From the NCBI GenBank assembly GCA_002842935.1, contig PHEM01000157.1, forward strand, positions 1-7,254: a DNA stretch of 7,254 nucleotides, read 5' to 3'. Made by a program: the position numbers and the translations under genes. Below are positions 1-7,254 of the stretch, one piece after another; within the stretch, counting starts at the first letter, position 1, and every line of letters starts with the position of its first letter. The notes under the pieces are model-generated. The model saw only the letters and a list, made by a program, of their open reading frames with translations, made no database searches and had not been told where the DNA came from. Source of the stretch: Alphaproteobacteria bacterium HGW-Alphaproteobacteria-13. Its GTDB lineage: Bacteria > Pseudomonadota > Alphaproteobacteria > Sphingomonadales > Sphingomonadaceae.

Positions 1-1798
<1,798 letters not shown>

Positions 1799-1800
1799 GA

Positions 1801-1826
1801 TGAACGGCGGGCTAGCGGCCCGTTCA
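1801..1826 (-). promoter_or_regulatory. Inverted repeat directly before uup start codon
   Basis: TGAACGG (1801-1807) and CCGTTCA (1820-1826) are perfect 7-bp arms around a 12-base centre. The dyad ends two bases before the uup ATG (1798) and covers the place where a ribosome binding site would lie; none is seen. It could be an operator or an mRNA hairpin affecting translation. The function is inferred. Confidence 0.4.
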
Positions 1827-1844
1827 GCCGGATGCAAGCGTGCT

Positions 1845-1864
1845 GCGGGCAAAGGCGGGCAAAG
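1845..1864. repeat. Tandem 10-bp direct repeat in divergent intergenic region
   Basis: GCGGGCAAAG occurs twice head to tail (1845-1854, 1855-1864) midway between the divergent uup and SIMPL starts. A 10-bp period would put two copies on the same DNA face, as for a regulator site, but replication slippage explains it equally well. No convincing -35/-10 pair was found for either gene here. Confidence 0.5.
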
Positions 1865-1916
1865 GCCGGAACGGGTTCGCTCCGTCGGCGTTACGGACAG
1901 ACGACAGGAGAATGAC

Positions 1917-2660
1917 ATGACGAAGCAAATGCTGACCGCTATGGCCGCCGGTATCGCGCTGATCGCGGCCATGCCCGCTGCTGCGCAACAGGGAGGATCG
2001 ACAGGGATGACAGCGACGGCAGAGGGACCGATCCTGGGCTTCAGCATCAGCGAGGAAGTGCGCGCGCGGCCCGATCTCGCCACGGTCGGCGCGGGCGTCA
2101 CGACCACGGCGCCGATGGCGGTCGAGGCGATGCGCGCCAATGCGGGCGCGATGGACAAGCTGATCGCCGCCGCAAAGGCGCGCGGCATCAAGGCGGAGGA
2201 TATCCAGACCAGCGGCATCAGCCTGTCGCCGCAATATGATTACAGCAGCGCCCGCGAGGGGCAGCCGCCGCGCTTCATCGGCTATCAGGTGACGAACAGC
2301 GTGCGCGCGACGACGGGCCGGATCGACGAGATCGGCGCGCTGCTCGACGCCCTGGTCGCGGCGGGCGGCACCAACATCGACGGGCCGTGGTTCGCGATGA
2401 AGGAACCCGACGCGATGCTGGTCGGCGCGCGCGGCGCGGCGATCAAGGCGGCGGAGGCGAAGGCGGCCGACTATGCGCGGCTCGCGGGCTATCGCGGCGC
2501 GGAGCTGGTGTCGATCAGCGAAGGCGGCATGATCGGCGCGCCGCCGCCGATGCCCTATGCGCGCGGCATGGTCGCGATGGAGGCCAAGGCGACGCCGGTC
2601 GAGCCGGGACAGGTCGGCAACACGCTGACGCTGAATTTCCAGTATCGGCTGGTCAAATAG
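1917..2660 (+). CDS. SIMPL domain (DUF541) secreted protein
   Basis: A 247-residue exported protein of the SIMPL/DUF541 family (named for a mouse signalling protein; bacterial members include YggE and BP26). Their biochemical role is poorly defined, and links to envelope or oxidative stress are family knowledge, not shown here. Residues 1-23 form a signal peptide ending PAAA before QQGG, so the mature protein is probably periplasmic. The SIMPL fold covers about 33-246: an opening strand (ILGFSISEEVRARPDLATV), the conserved GIKAEDIQTSGISLSPQYDY block (90-109), the helix KAAEAKAADYARLAG (177-191), and a closing strand TLTLNFQYRLVK. The start at 1917 is chosen because AGGAG (1906-1910) lies six bases upstream and the signal peptide begins there. 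An in-frame ATG at 1785 would overlap uup and add 44 non-family residues. Probably monocistronic; a long palindrome follows six bases after the stop. Confidence 0.93.
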   Translation: MTKQMLTAMAAGIALIAAMPAAAQQGGSTGMTATAEGPILGFSISEEVRARPDLATVGAGVTTTAPMAVEAMRANAGAMDKLIAAAKARGIKAEDIQTSGISLSPQYDYSSAREGQPPRFIGYQVTNSVRATTGRIDEIGALLDALVAAGGTNIDGPWFAMKEPDAMLVGARGAAIKAAEAKAADYARLAGYRGAELVSISEGGMIGAPPPMPYARGMVAMEAKATPVEPGQVGNTLTLNFQYRLVK

Positions 2661-2665
2661 GCACT

Positions 2666-2743
2666 CGTCGTCCCCGCGAAGGCGGGGACCGCCATCGGCC
2701 TTGCGCAAGGTTGCCGGCGGCCCCCGCCTTCGGGGGGGCGACG
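2666..2743. repeat. 78-bp imperfect palindrome between SIMPL gene and tRNA-His
   Basis: The dyad is centred exactly between 2704 and 2705 in CCTTGCGCAAGG. The outer 28-base arms (2666-2693, 2716-2743) pair at 25 of 28 positions, and about 32 of 39 pairs match over the whole half-element. Because of the symmetry both strands encode nearly the same peptide, ending in PRLRGDD or PRLRGGD. I recognise this motif from spurious small ORFs in sphingomonads and other Proteobacteria, so this is probably a dispersed repeat. Six bases after the SIMPL stop it may also work as a transcription terminator or mRNA 3'-end stabiliser, but no T-tract follows. Confidence 0.85.
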
Positions 2744-2757
2744 GTGCAGGAGAAGGC

Positions 2758-2786
2758 TTGACGAAGCGCGGACCGCCGCCTATCGC
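2758..2786 (+). promoter_or_regulatory. Sigma-70-type promoter for tRNA-His
   Basis: TTGACG (2758-2763) is followed by a 17-bp spacer and TATCGC (2781-2786), a near-consensus housekeeping arrangement. Transcription would begin near 2793, about 36 bases before the tRNA. The bases after the -10 are all G or C (CGCGCGC), a discriminator type associated in other bacteria with stringent control. The promoter starts 14 bases after the palindrome ends. Confidence 0.65.
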
Positions 2787-2799
2787 CGCGCGCTGTCGA

Positions 2800-2816
2800 G
2801 GGCGCTTTGCGCGCCC
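2800..2816 (+). other. Small hairpin in tRNA-His leader
   Basis: GGGCGC (2800-2805) pairs perfectly with GCGCCC (2811-2816) across a five-base loop. It sits between the predicted start point and the tRNA 5' end, so it would be removed with the leader by RNase P. A role is not known. Confidence 0.45.
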
Positions 2817-2829
2817 CCGCGCAAATGTG

Positions 2830-2906
2830 GCGATCGTAGCTCAGTTGGTTAGAGCACCGGTTTGTGGTACCGGGGGTCGCGGGTTCAAGTCCCGTCGATC
2901 GCCCCA
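2830..2906 (+). tRNA. tRNA-His (anticodon GTG)
   Basis: A complete cloverleaf: acceptor GCGATCG (2830-2836) pairs with CGATCGC (2896-2902); the D-arm begins AGCTC; the anticodon stem CCGGT/ACCGG encloses loop TTGTGGT with GTG at 2864-2866; the T-arm GCGGG-TTCAAGT-CCCGT follows. The histidine identity features are present: discriminator C73 (2903) can pair with an encoded extra G(-1) at 2829, and CCA (2904-2906) is encoded. A short T5 run follows at 2907-2911. No other stable RNA gene is adjacent. Confidence 0.97.
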
Positions 2907-2956
2907 TTTTTGCAAGTGATTTCACCCGCGCTGAAAATGCTCTAAGCCCCTGCGCG

Positions 2957-3310
2957 ATGAAGCGGCATTTCTATTTCGTCTGCGGCTGGCTGTCCCTCGC
3001 GCTGGGGGCGATCGGCGCGGTGTTGCCGTTGCTGCCGACCGTGCCCTTCGTGATCCTCGCCGCCTTCTGCTTCGCGCGCTCGTCGCCGCGGCTGGAGGCG
3101 TGGCTGCTGGAACATCCGGTGTTCGGCCGCCATATCGTCGCCTGGCGCACACGCGGTGCGATCACGCGCAAGGCGAAGATCGCGGCCAGTGTGGCTTTCG
3201 CCGTCAGCATCGCGCTCGCGCTGGTCTTTGCGCCCTGGCCCTGGTCGATGGTCCCGATCATCGCCGCCGTGGTGACGGGAAGCTGGATATGGACAAGGCC
3301 GGAGGCATAG
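2957..3310 (+). CDS. DUF454 (YbaN family) small inner-membrane protein
   Basis: A 117-residue membrane protein of the DUF454 family, to which E. coli YbaN belongs; no biochemical function is established. A first hydrophobic segment covers about residues 5-38 and contains the family motif LPLLPTVPF (23-31). It is followed by CFARSSPRLEAWLLEHPVFG (38-57), the conserved soluble hairpin region, and a basic stretch RKAKIAA. Two more membrane segments lie at about 74-91 and 97-112. The length is normal for the family. ATG 2957 is chosen because residue 1 matches the family N-terminus and any earlier in-frame start would lie in the tRNA. No clear Shine-Dalgarno precedes it. The gene is 50 bases after tRNA-His and could be read through from its promoter. 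It converges on the receptor gene; its stop codon lies in the loop of a terminator-like hairpin. Confidence 0.92.
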   Translation: MKRHFYFVCGWLSLALGAIGAVLPLLPTVPFVILAAFCFARSSPRLEAWLLEHPVFGRHIVAWRTRGAITRKAKIAASVAFAVSIALALVFAPWPWSMVPIIAAVVTGSWIWTRPEA

Positions 3311-3322
3311 CCCCCGGCCTTG
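3294..3322. terminator. Shared hairpin, probable bidirectional terminator
   Basis: CAAGGCCGGAGG (3294-3305) pairs with CCCCCGGCCTTG (3311-3322) at 11 of 12 positions around the five-base loop CATAG. The loop holds the stop codon of the DUF454 gene (3308-3310), and the hairpin lies 24 bases beyond the receptor stop on the other strand, so it can serve both converging transcripts. Neither side has a real T-tract, so factor-independent termination may be inefficient. Confidence 0.55.
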
Positions 3323-3346
3323 CCGTCTTCATCGCTGTGTCCGGTC

Positions 3347-5902
3347 TTAGAAGTCGACCGACACGCGCCCATAGACGAAGCGTCCGCTGAACCCGAAGGG
3401 CGAGAAGGACGAATAGGGCAGGTAGCTGTTGTTCAGGCCGAAATCATATCCATCGACGACGCCATAAGGCATACGGTCGGGATATTCGTCGAGCAGGTTG
3501 TTCGCGCCGACGGCAAGCTGCACCGCCGGCACCGGCCGGAAGCGCGCCTCGAGGTCGAGCACCCATTTCGGCGACAGGGTGACGTCGCCGGGGGCGTCGC
3601 CCTTGGGAATCGTGATGTCGCCGCTCGGTCCCGGAATGAACACCGAGCCATAGCGGTTCGCGCGCAGCGTCAGCCCCGCCGGACCCGAATCCCAATCGAG
3701 GCCGACGTTGAGCTTGTTCGACGGCTGGCCGTCGATCAGGCGCAGGCTTTCGGAGCGGGCGAACAGGCGCTGCGCCGTGAAGCCGCTGAAGGTCCGGCGA
3801 TCGGTGATCTTGGTGTCGTTGAGATTATAGCCGGCGGTCAGCGTCAGCTTGCCGATCCCCATGTCGGGCAGGCGATAGCTGGCGACGACGTCCACGCCCT
3901 GCGTGCGCGTGTCGATGCCGTTGATGAAGAAGCGCGCCGAATCACCGATCAGCCCCGCATCGGCGATGGCGTCCCGAATGTCCTGACCCTGGAGATTTTC
4001 GGTCAGGGTGATGCGGTCCTTGATCTTGATGCGGTAGTAATCGACGGTGACGTTCAGCCCCGGCACCATGTTGAACACCAGGCCGCCGCCGAAATTCACG
4101 GACTTCTCCGCCTTCAGCGGTTCTGCGCCCAGGGCGATCGCGATCGGCGAGCCGACCGGGAAAGTGCCGGTCTCCACCAGGCCGACGCCCGTCAGATTGA
4201 CCGTCGAGGTGGCGGAGAAATATTGCTGCGCCATGCCCGGCGCGCGGAAGCCGGTCGATACCGACCCGCGCAGGGCGATGCCGTCGACGGGTTCGAAGCG
4301 CGCGGCGATCTTGCCGTTCACCGTGTCGCCGAAGTCCGAGAAATGCTCGTACCGGCCCGCGACCTGCACGTTGAACATGTCGCTGAGGTCGGCGTCGAGT
4401 TCGATATAGCCCGCGAAGCTGTCGCGCGACTTGTCGATCGCCGTGGCGGGCGTGAAGCCGGCGAACACCTGCGAACCCGCCTGAGCCGTCGGGAAATAGG
4501 GACCGGCGACATAGCTCGACGGTTCGCCCGCGACGATCTTGTAATTCTCGTTGCGCCATTCGCCGCCGAGCGCCAGCGACGTCTTGCCGACGCCAAGGTC
4601 GAGGTCGCGCTGCGCGTCGAAGTTCACGGCCATCTGGCCGTAACGCAGGCCGCCCGCGTTGAACTTGCGCGGGCTGTTGTCGCCGCCGAGCGAGACGTTG
4701 ACGGTGTTTTCCACGCCATAGTCGAGACGGTTGGAGCCATAGCCGAACGACAGGTCGAGGTTCCAGCCGCCCGCCGCGCCGCGCAGCCCGGCGGTGGCCG
4801 CGATGTCGCGGATCTCGCTGGTGATATAGGGCAGATAGCCGTCCGCATAGATCGGCGCGCCGCCATTGTCCCAGTCGGCGTTGCGGGCGTCGAGCGCACG
4901 GCGATAGAAGCCCGCGCCATTGCCGTCGCGCACGCCATAGCTGCCGAAGCTGTAAAGCTCGAAATCGGCGCCCACGTCCATGCCGGCGTTGTAGAAGAAG
5001 TTCATGTCCTTCGATTCGGCATCTCCGAAACGGTGCCAGTAACGGTCGATCGTCACTTCGCGCGGATCGCCCGCCGCCGCATAGTTGCGGCGCAGGTCCG
5101 GACCCGACCGGTTGGTCGGCGCGCGATCCTTATATTCGGCCGTGAAGTTCAGATAGCCGCTGTCGCCGACGGGCAGGCCGATGTTGGTCGCCATGGTGAA
5201 GGTTTCGCCGTCGCGGCGCTTGCGGTCGTTGCCGGTCAGGGCGATGACGGGATTCTCGCTGGAACTCGCGGTCAGCGTCGGCGCGACGCTGGCGACGTTT
5301 TTCACATCCTCCATCGTCGTAATATATTTGCCGTAGCTGATCTGCGCGCGGCCGCCGACGCTCTTCTTGAGCTGGACGTTGATGACCCCGGCGATGGCGT
5401 CGGAGCCATATTGCGACGCGGCGCCGTCGCGCAGCACCTCGATCCGCTCGATCGCGATCGGCGGGATGGTGTTCATGTCGACGCCTGCCGAGCCGCGGCC
5501 GACCGAACCGTTGAGGTTCAGCAGCGACGACAGGTGGCGGCGCTTGCCGTTGACGAGGACCAGCACCTGATCGGGCGCGAGACCGCGCAGCGTCGCGGGA
5601 CGCAGCGAATCCGTGCCGTCGGTCAGCGACGGCTGCGGGAAGTTGAACGAAGGGACGAGCTGGTTCAGCAGCCGGTTGGTTTCGGTCGTGCCGCTGTTCT
5701 GGAGCGATTCGCTAGAAACGACATCGATCGGCACGGCGCTGTCGGCGACGGTGCGGTCGGTGCGGCGCGTGCCGGTGACGATGATCGTGGCGCTGTCGTC
5801 GGCCGCATAGGCTTCGTCCTGCGCAAAGGCGGGGGCGGTCCAGCCGCCCGCGGCGAGCGCGGCGGCAAGGGCCAGAGTGGAGAGCTGTTGGCTGTTTTTC
5901 AT
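3347..5902 (-). CDS. TonB-dependent outer-membrane receptor
   Basis: An 851-residue outer-membrane receptor that takes up a ligand (iron chelate, sugar, vitamin or other; not identifiable here) using TonB-ExbBD energy. Residues 1-27 are a signal peptide ending APAFA before QDE. A TonB-box-like stretch, ATIIVTGTR, is at 38-46. The plug domain spans about 50-180, with TLRGLAPDQVLVLVNGKRRH (104-123), NTIPPIAIERIEVLRDGAAS (144-163) and QYGSDAIAGVINV (164-176) as diagnostic blocks. The rest is a beta-barrel rich in alternating aromatic strands, with STGFRAPG in the middle and a C-terminal Phe (GRVSVDF) as the Bam insertion signal. The length is usual. AGGGA at 5914-5910 lies seven bases before the ATG, supporting the start. 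No N-terminal secretin/STN extension is present, so anti-sigma signalling is unlikely. No transporter or degradative neighbours hint at the substrate. Confidence 0.95.
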   Translation of the reverse strand: MKNSQQLSTLALAAALAAGGWTAPAFAQDEAYAADDSATIIVTGTRRTDRTVADSAVPIDVVSSESLQNSGTTETNRLLNQLVPSFNFPQPSLTDGTDSLRPATLRGLAPDQVLVLVNGKRRHLSSLLNLNGSVGRGSAGVDMNTIPPIAIERIEVLRDGAASQYGSDAIAGVINVQLKKSVGGRAQISYGKYITTMEDVKNVASVAPTLTASSSENPVIALTGNDRKRRDGETFTMATNIGLPVGDSGYLNFTAEYKDRAPTNRSGPDLRRNYAAAGDPREVTIDRYWHRFGDAESKDMNFFYNAGMDVGADFELYSFGSYGVRDGNGAGFYRRALDARNADWDNGGAPIYADGYLPYITSEIRDIAATAGLRGAAGGWNLDLSFGYGSNRLDYGVENTVNVSLGGDNSPRKFNAGGLRYGQMAVNFDAQRDLDLGVGKTSLALGGEWRNENYKIVAGEPSSYVAGPYFPTAQAGSQVFAGFTPATAIDKSRDSFAGYIELDADLSDMFNVQVAGRYEHFSDFGDTVNGKIAARFEPVDGIALRGSVSTGFRAPGMAQQYFSATSTVNLTGVGLVETGTFPVGSPIAIALGAEPLKAEKSVNFGGGLVFNMVPGLNVTVDYYRIKIKDRITLTENLQGQDIRDAIADAGLIGDSARFFINGIDTRTQGVDVVASYRLPDMGIGKLTLTAGYNLNDTKITDRRTFSGFTAQRLFARSESLRLIDGQPSNKLNVGLDWDSGPAGLTLRANRYGSVFIPGPSGDITIPKGDAPGDVTLSPKWVLDLEARFRPVPAVQLAVGANNLLDEYPDRMPYGVVDGYDFGLNNSYLPYSSFSPFGFSGRFVYGRVSVDF

Positions 5903-5915
5903 GATGGATTCCCTG

Positions 5916-5934
5916 TTTCGCGGGTTTTCGCGGG
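5916..5934. repeat. Short direct repeat upstream of receptor ribosome binding site
   Basis: TTTCGCGGG occurs at 5916-5924 and again at 5926-5934, a ten-base spacing, immediately upstream of the receptor Shine-Dalgarno. It may be chance in GC-rich DNA or a binding site; no family is recognised. Confidence 0.4.
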
Positions 5935-5957
5935 CGTTCTGGACCCGTCGCGCGGGA

Positions 5958-5991
5958 TTTGGGGGCTGAGCGCCGTTTCGTCACCCCCAAA
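5958..5991 (-). promoter_or_regulatory. Hairpin in receptor 5' leader
   Basis: TTTGGGGG (5958-5965) and CCCCCAAA (5984-5991) are perfect 8-bp arms, extended by a GA/TC pair after a small irregularity, with a loop of about a dozen bases. It lies 55 bases upstream of the receptor ATG and would be inside the mRNA leader if transcription starts in the AT-rich segment near 6005. It might control translation or stability. It matches no riboswitch class that I recognise. Confidence 0.35.
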
Positions 5992-6012
5992 GGGGACCAA
6001 AGTGGTGTTTCG

Positions 6013-6042
6013 GTTACATTTTGCCTGAAATTGTTGCAATTT
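6013..6042 (-). promoter_or_regulatory. AT-rich candidate promoter/operator of receptor gene
   Basis: This is the most AT-rich stretch of the window. It contains a perfect dyad AAATTG-N3-CAATTT (6028-6042), and on the minus strand TTGCAA (6039-6034) followed after 15 bases by TGTAAC (6018-6013). The spacing is short for sigma-70, so the exact promoter is unsure. The dyad would overlap the -35 region, as an operator often does. It does not look like a Fur box. Confidence 0.3.
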
Positions 6043-6077
6043 TGACACAGGCGATGGCGTTTGAACGGGGGGGGTCT

Positions 6078-6120
6078 AATCTCCCCTCCCGCAAGCGGGA
6101 GGGGTCGGGGGTGGGCCAGC
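6078..6120 (+). repeat. Palindromic GC-rich repeat, copy B (intergenic)
   Basis: This copy matches the reverse complement of 132-174 inside uup at 42 of 43 bases (one C/T difference). The stem is CCCCTCCCGC (6083-6092) with GCGGGAGGGG (6095-6104), followed by a GGGGGTGGGCC tail. It is preceded by a run of eight G (6067-6074). It faces copy C in the opposite orientation. Confidence 0.9.
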
Positions 6121-6133
6121 GGCAGTGCGTTTT

Positions 6134-6200
6134 GCCCACCCCGCTGCGACTAACGAGCAAGCTCGTAAGTCTCGCTGCCCCTCCCGCTTGCGGGAGGGGG
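6134..6200 (-). repeat. Palindromic GC-rich repeat, copy C, extended form
   Basis: It has the same ends as copies A and B, in opposite orientation to B: GCCCACCCC (6134-6142) at one end and the CCCCTCCCGC-TT-GCGGGAGGGG stem (6178-6199) at the other. Between them lies a second palindrome absent from A and B: ACTAACGAGC (6149-6158) against GCTCGTAAGT (6161-6170), 9 of 10 paired. The GGGGTGGGC of copy B (6108-6116) is perfectly complementary to 6134-6142, so B and C can also fold into one large structure. Confidence 0.8.
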
Positions 6201-6238
6201 TGTCGAACGGACTTGGTTTGCGCGCATAACACTGGACC

Positions 6239-6269
6239 CGCGCCAAGCCCTCGCCTAAGGCTCGGCGCG
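6239..6269 (+). promoter_or_regulatory. Hairpin abutting the ccmC start codon
   Basis: CGCGCC-A-AGCC (6239-6249) pairs with GGCT-C-GGCGCG (6259-6269): ten base pairs with one A/C mismatch and a nine-base loop. The hairpin ends two bases before the ccmC ATG (6272), and the only Shine-Dalgarno-like bases (AAGG, 6257-6260) are partly in the loop and stem. It may limit ribosome access. A weak -10-like CATAAC (6225-6230) lies just upstream, with no good -35. Confidence 0.4.
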
Positions 6270-6271
6270 CG

Positions 6272-7015
6272 ATGCACGCCTATGCGAACCCGACCCGCTT
6301 TCTGGCCATTGCCCGCCCGTTGACGCCCTGGCTGCTGGGGCTGGGGGCGGCGCTGTTGCTCGTCGGCTGCTGGGCCGGGCTGACGCAGGTTCCGGGCGAC
6401 TACAAGCAGGGCGAAACGGCGCGCATCCTCTACATTCACTTGCCCGCGGCATGGCTCTGCATGGGCGGCTGGACTTCGCTGGCGCTCGCCGGACTCGTTC
6501 AGCTCGTCTGGCGCCATCCGCTCGCGGGGATCGCGGCGCGGGCGATCGCGGTCCCCGGCCTGGTCTTCACGCTGCTGTGCCTCGCGACGGGATCGATCTG
6601 GGGCAAACCCACCTGGGGCACCTGGTGGGAATGGGATGGGCGCATGACCTCGGTGCTGGTCCTGCTGTTCCTCTATGCGGGCTTCATCGCCCTGACGAGC
6701 GGCGACGAGGGACAGCGGCAGGGCGGGTCGCTGTCGCGCGGCGCCGCCGTCTATGCGCTGGTCGGCGCCGTCAACCTGCCGATCATCAACCGCAGCGTCG
6801 TGTGGTGGAACAGCTTGCATCAGGGACCCAGCATCACGCTGCGCGGATCGTCGATCGACATGGCGCTGCTGTGGCCGCTGGGGCTGACGATGCTGGGCTT
6901 TTCGCTGCTGTTCGGCGCGGTGGTGCTGATGCGGATGCGGCGGATCATCGCCGACAACCGCGTCGCGGCGCGGCTGCGGCGGCTCGCCGACGACGAAGGG
7001 GGCGCGGTAATATGA
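6272..7015 (+). CDS. ccmC: Haem exporter/chaperone protein CcmC
   Basis: Inner-membrane protein of the system I cytochrome c maturation pathway. CcmC presents haem at the periplasmic face and is needed to attach it to CcmE. The 247 residues give six membrane segments. The family hallmarks are seen: the tryptophan-rich WWD motif (GKPTWGTWWEWDGRMTS, 111-127) flanked by the two haem-ligand histidines, His56 in ILYIHLPAAW and His183 in WWNSLHQGPS. The N-terminus NPTRFLAIARPLTPWLLG fits the family directly from this ATG. Its stop overlaps the ccmD start (ATGA), so translation is coupled. CcmA and CcmB, the ATPase and permease partners, are not upstream: the neighbour is a divergent TonB receptor. 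No strong ribosome binding site is visible, and a hairpin sits just before the start. Confidence 0.97.
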   Translation: MHAYANPTRFLAIARPLTPWLLGLGAALLLVGCWAGLTQVPGDYKQGETARILYIHLPAAWLCMGGWTSLALAGLVQLVWRHPLAGIAARAIAVPGLVFTLLCLATGSIWGKPTWGTWWEWDGRMTSVLVLLFLYAGFIALTSGDEGQRQGGSLSRGAAVYALVGAVNLPIINRSVVWWNSLHQGPSITLRGSSIDMALLWPLGLTMLGFSLLFGAVVLMRMRRIIADNRVAARLRRLADDEGGAVI

Positions 7016-7167
7016 CGGGCGTGATCACGGGCGACGGCCAATGGGCCTATGTCGCGGCCGCCTATGCGCTGACCGCGCTGCTGACGGCGGCGCTGCTGTG
7101 GCAGAGCTGGCGCGCGATGGTGCGAGCGGAAAAGCGCAGCGACGCGCTGCGCGGGGATCGGAAATGA
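7012..7167 (+). CDS. ccmD: Haem exporter accessory protein CcmD
   Basis: A 51-residue small membrane protein. In the pathway CcmD is required to release haem-loaded CcmE from the CcmABC complex. Here a short periplasmic start, GDGQWAYVAAAYALTALLTA, leads into a single membrane helix (about residues 12-30). A basic cytoplasmic tail follows (RAMVRAEKRSDALRGDRK), the usual CcmD layout with its conserved aromatic/alanine start (WAYVAAAY). The ATG overlaps the ccmC stop by four bases, and its own stop overlaps the ccmE ATG the same way. Position between ccmC and ccmE, size and topology make the call firm even though CcmD sequence is poorly conserved. Confidence 0.93.
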   Translation: MTGVITGDGQWAYVAAAYALTALLTAALLWQSWRAMVRAEKRSDALRGDRK

Positions 7168-7254
7168 AGGCGAAGCATCAGCGGCTGATCCTGGCGCTGG
7201 TGGCGCTGGCGGGCGTGGTCGGGGCCGGTGTGCTGGGCGCAAGCGCGCTGCGCG
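7164..7254 (+). CDS. ccmE: Cytochrome c maturation haem chaperone CcmE (5' part only)
   Basis: Only the first 30 codons are in the window. They read MKAKHQRL followed by a hydrophobic anchor (ILALVALAGVVGAGVLGASAL), matching the usual CcmE start: a basic N-terminal tail and a membrane helix that tethers the periplasmic beta-barrel domain. CcmE binds haem covalently through a histidine in its C-terminal part, which lies beyond the window, and passes it to the CcmFH ligase. Identification rests on the N-terminal pattern, the ATGA overlap with ccmD and the invariant gene order ccmC-ccmD-ccmE. Confidence 0.9.
   Translation, partial: MKAKHQRLILALVALAGVVGAGVLGASALR

Noticed and set aside
2653..2925. 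Minus-strand frame containing STGLEPATPGTTNRCSNQLS
   Set aside because: This is the reverse complement of tRNA-His, a well-known source of false protein predictions, joined to the antisense of the palindrome.
2864..2956. Longer N-terminus for the DUF454 protein
   Set aside because: The extra codons are tRNA-His sequence; family similarity begins at the ATG at 2957.
3320..6028. 902-codon plus-strand reading frame spanning the whole receptor gene
   Set aside because: It is antisense to an unmistakable TonB-dependent receptor. Its Arg/Asp/Ala-rich low-complexity composition is what GC-rich codons give in reverse, and no domain is recognisable.
6042..6070. TTGACA (6042-6047) as the -35 of a ccmC promoter
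   Set aside because: The -10 position about 17 bases on reads ACGGGG, and two strong hairpin repeats would lie between it and ccmC.
6014..6820. 268-codon minus-strand frame upstream of and across ccmC
   Set aside because: Antisense to ccmC in its first part and made of translated palindromic repeats in the rest; no protein family is recognisable.

Overview
The window is high-GC DNA (GC-biased third codon positions, long spurious antisense ORFs) that looks like an alphaproteobacterial chromosome, most likely a sphingomonad (Sphingomonas, Sphingopyxis or Novosphingobium type). This is inferred from protein style (Uup, SIMPL, DUF454, large TonB-dependent receptor, CcmC-D-E) and from three families of GC-rich palindromic repeats of the kind common in sphingomonad genomes. 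No database search was possible.

Layout. 1-1798 (minus): ABC-F ATPase Uup, its C-terminal end cut off by the window edge. 1917-2660 (plus, divergent): secreted SIMPL/DUF541 protein. 2666-2743: long imperfect palindrome, followed by a good promoter (2758-2786) and tRNA-His(GTG) at 2830-2906. 2957-3310 (plus): small DUF454/YbaN-type membrane protein. It converges on a TonB-dependent outer-membrane receptor (3347-5902, minus), and a hairpin at 3294-3322 probably terminates both. 5903-6271: gene-free divergent region with the receptor leader and an inverted pair of palindromic repeats. 6272-7254 (plus): cytochrome c maturation operon ccmC-ccmD-ccmE, with 4-base stop/start overlaps; ccmE runs off the right edge.

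How the genes relate. Only ccmC-D-E form a clear operon: CcmC delivers haem to the periplasm and, with CcmD, loads it on CcmE. The other genes look like single housekeeping or envelope units, each with its own control signals. The receptor substrate cannot be told from sequence.

The most notable signal is not a gene system but repeat invasion of a coding sequence. The uup frame carries two unrelated palindromic repeats, both translated in frame: one in a loop at the start of the second ATPase domain (816-895), one in the linker before the C-terminal coiled coil (132-174). The second is 42/43 identical to an intergenic copy upstream of ccmC (6078-6120). This resembles, by analogy only, the Rickettsia palindromic elements found inside protein genes.
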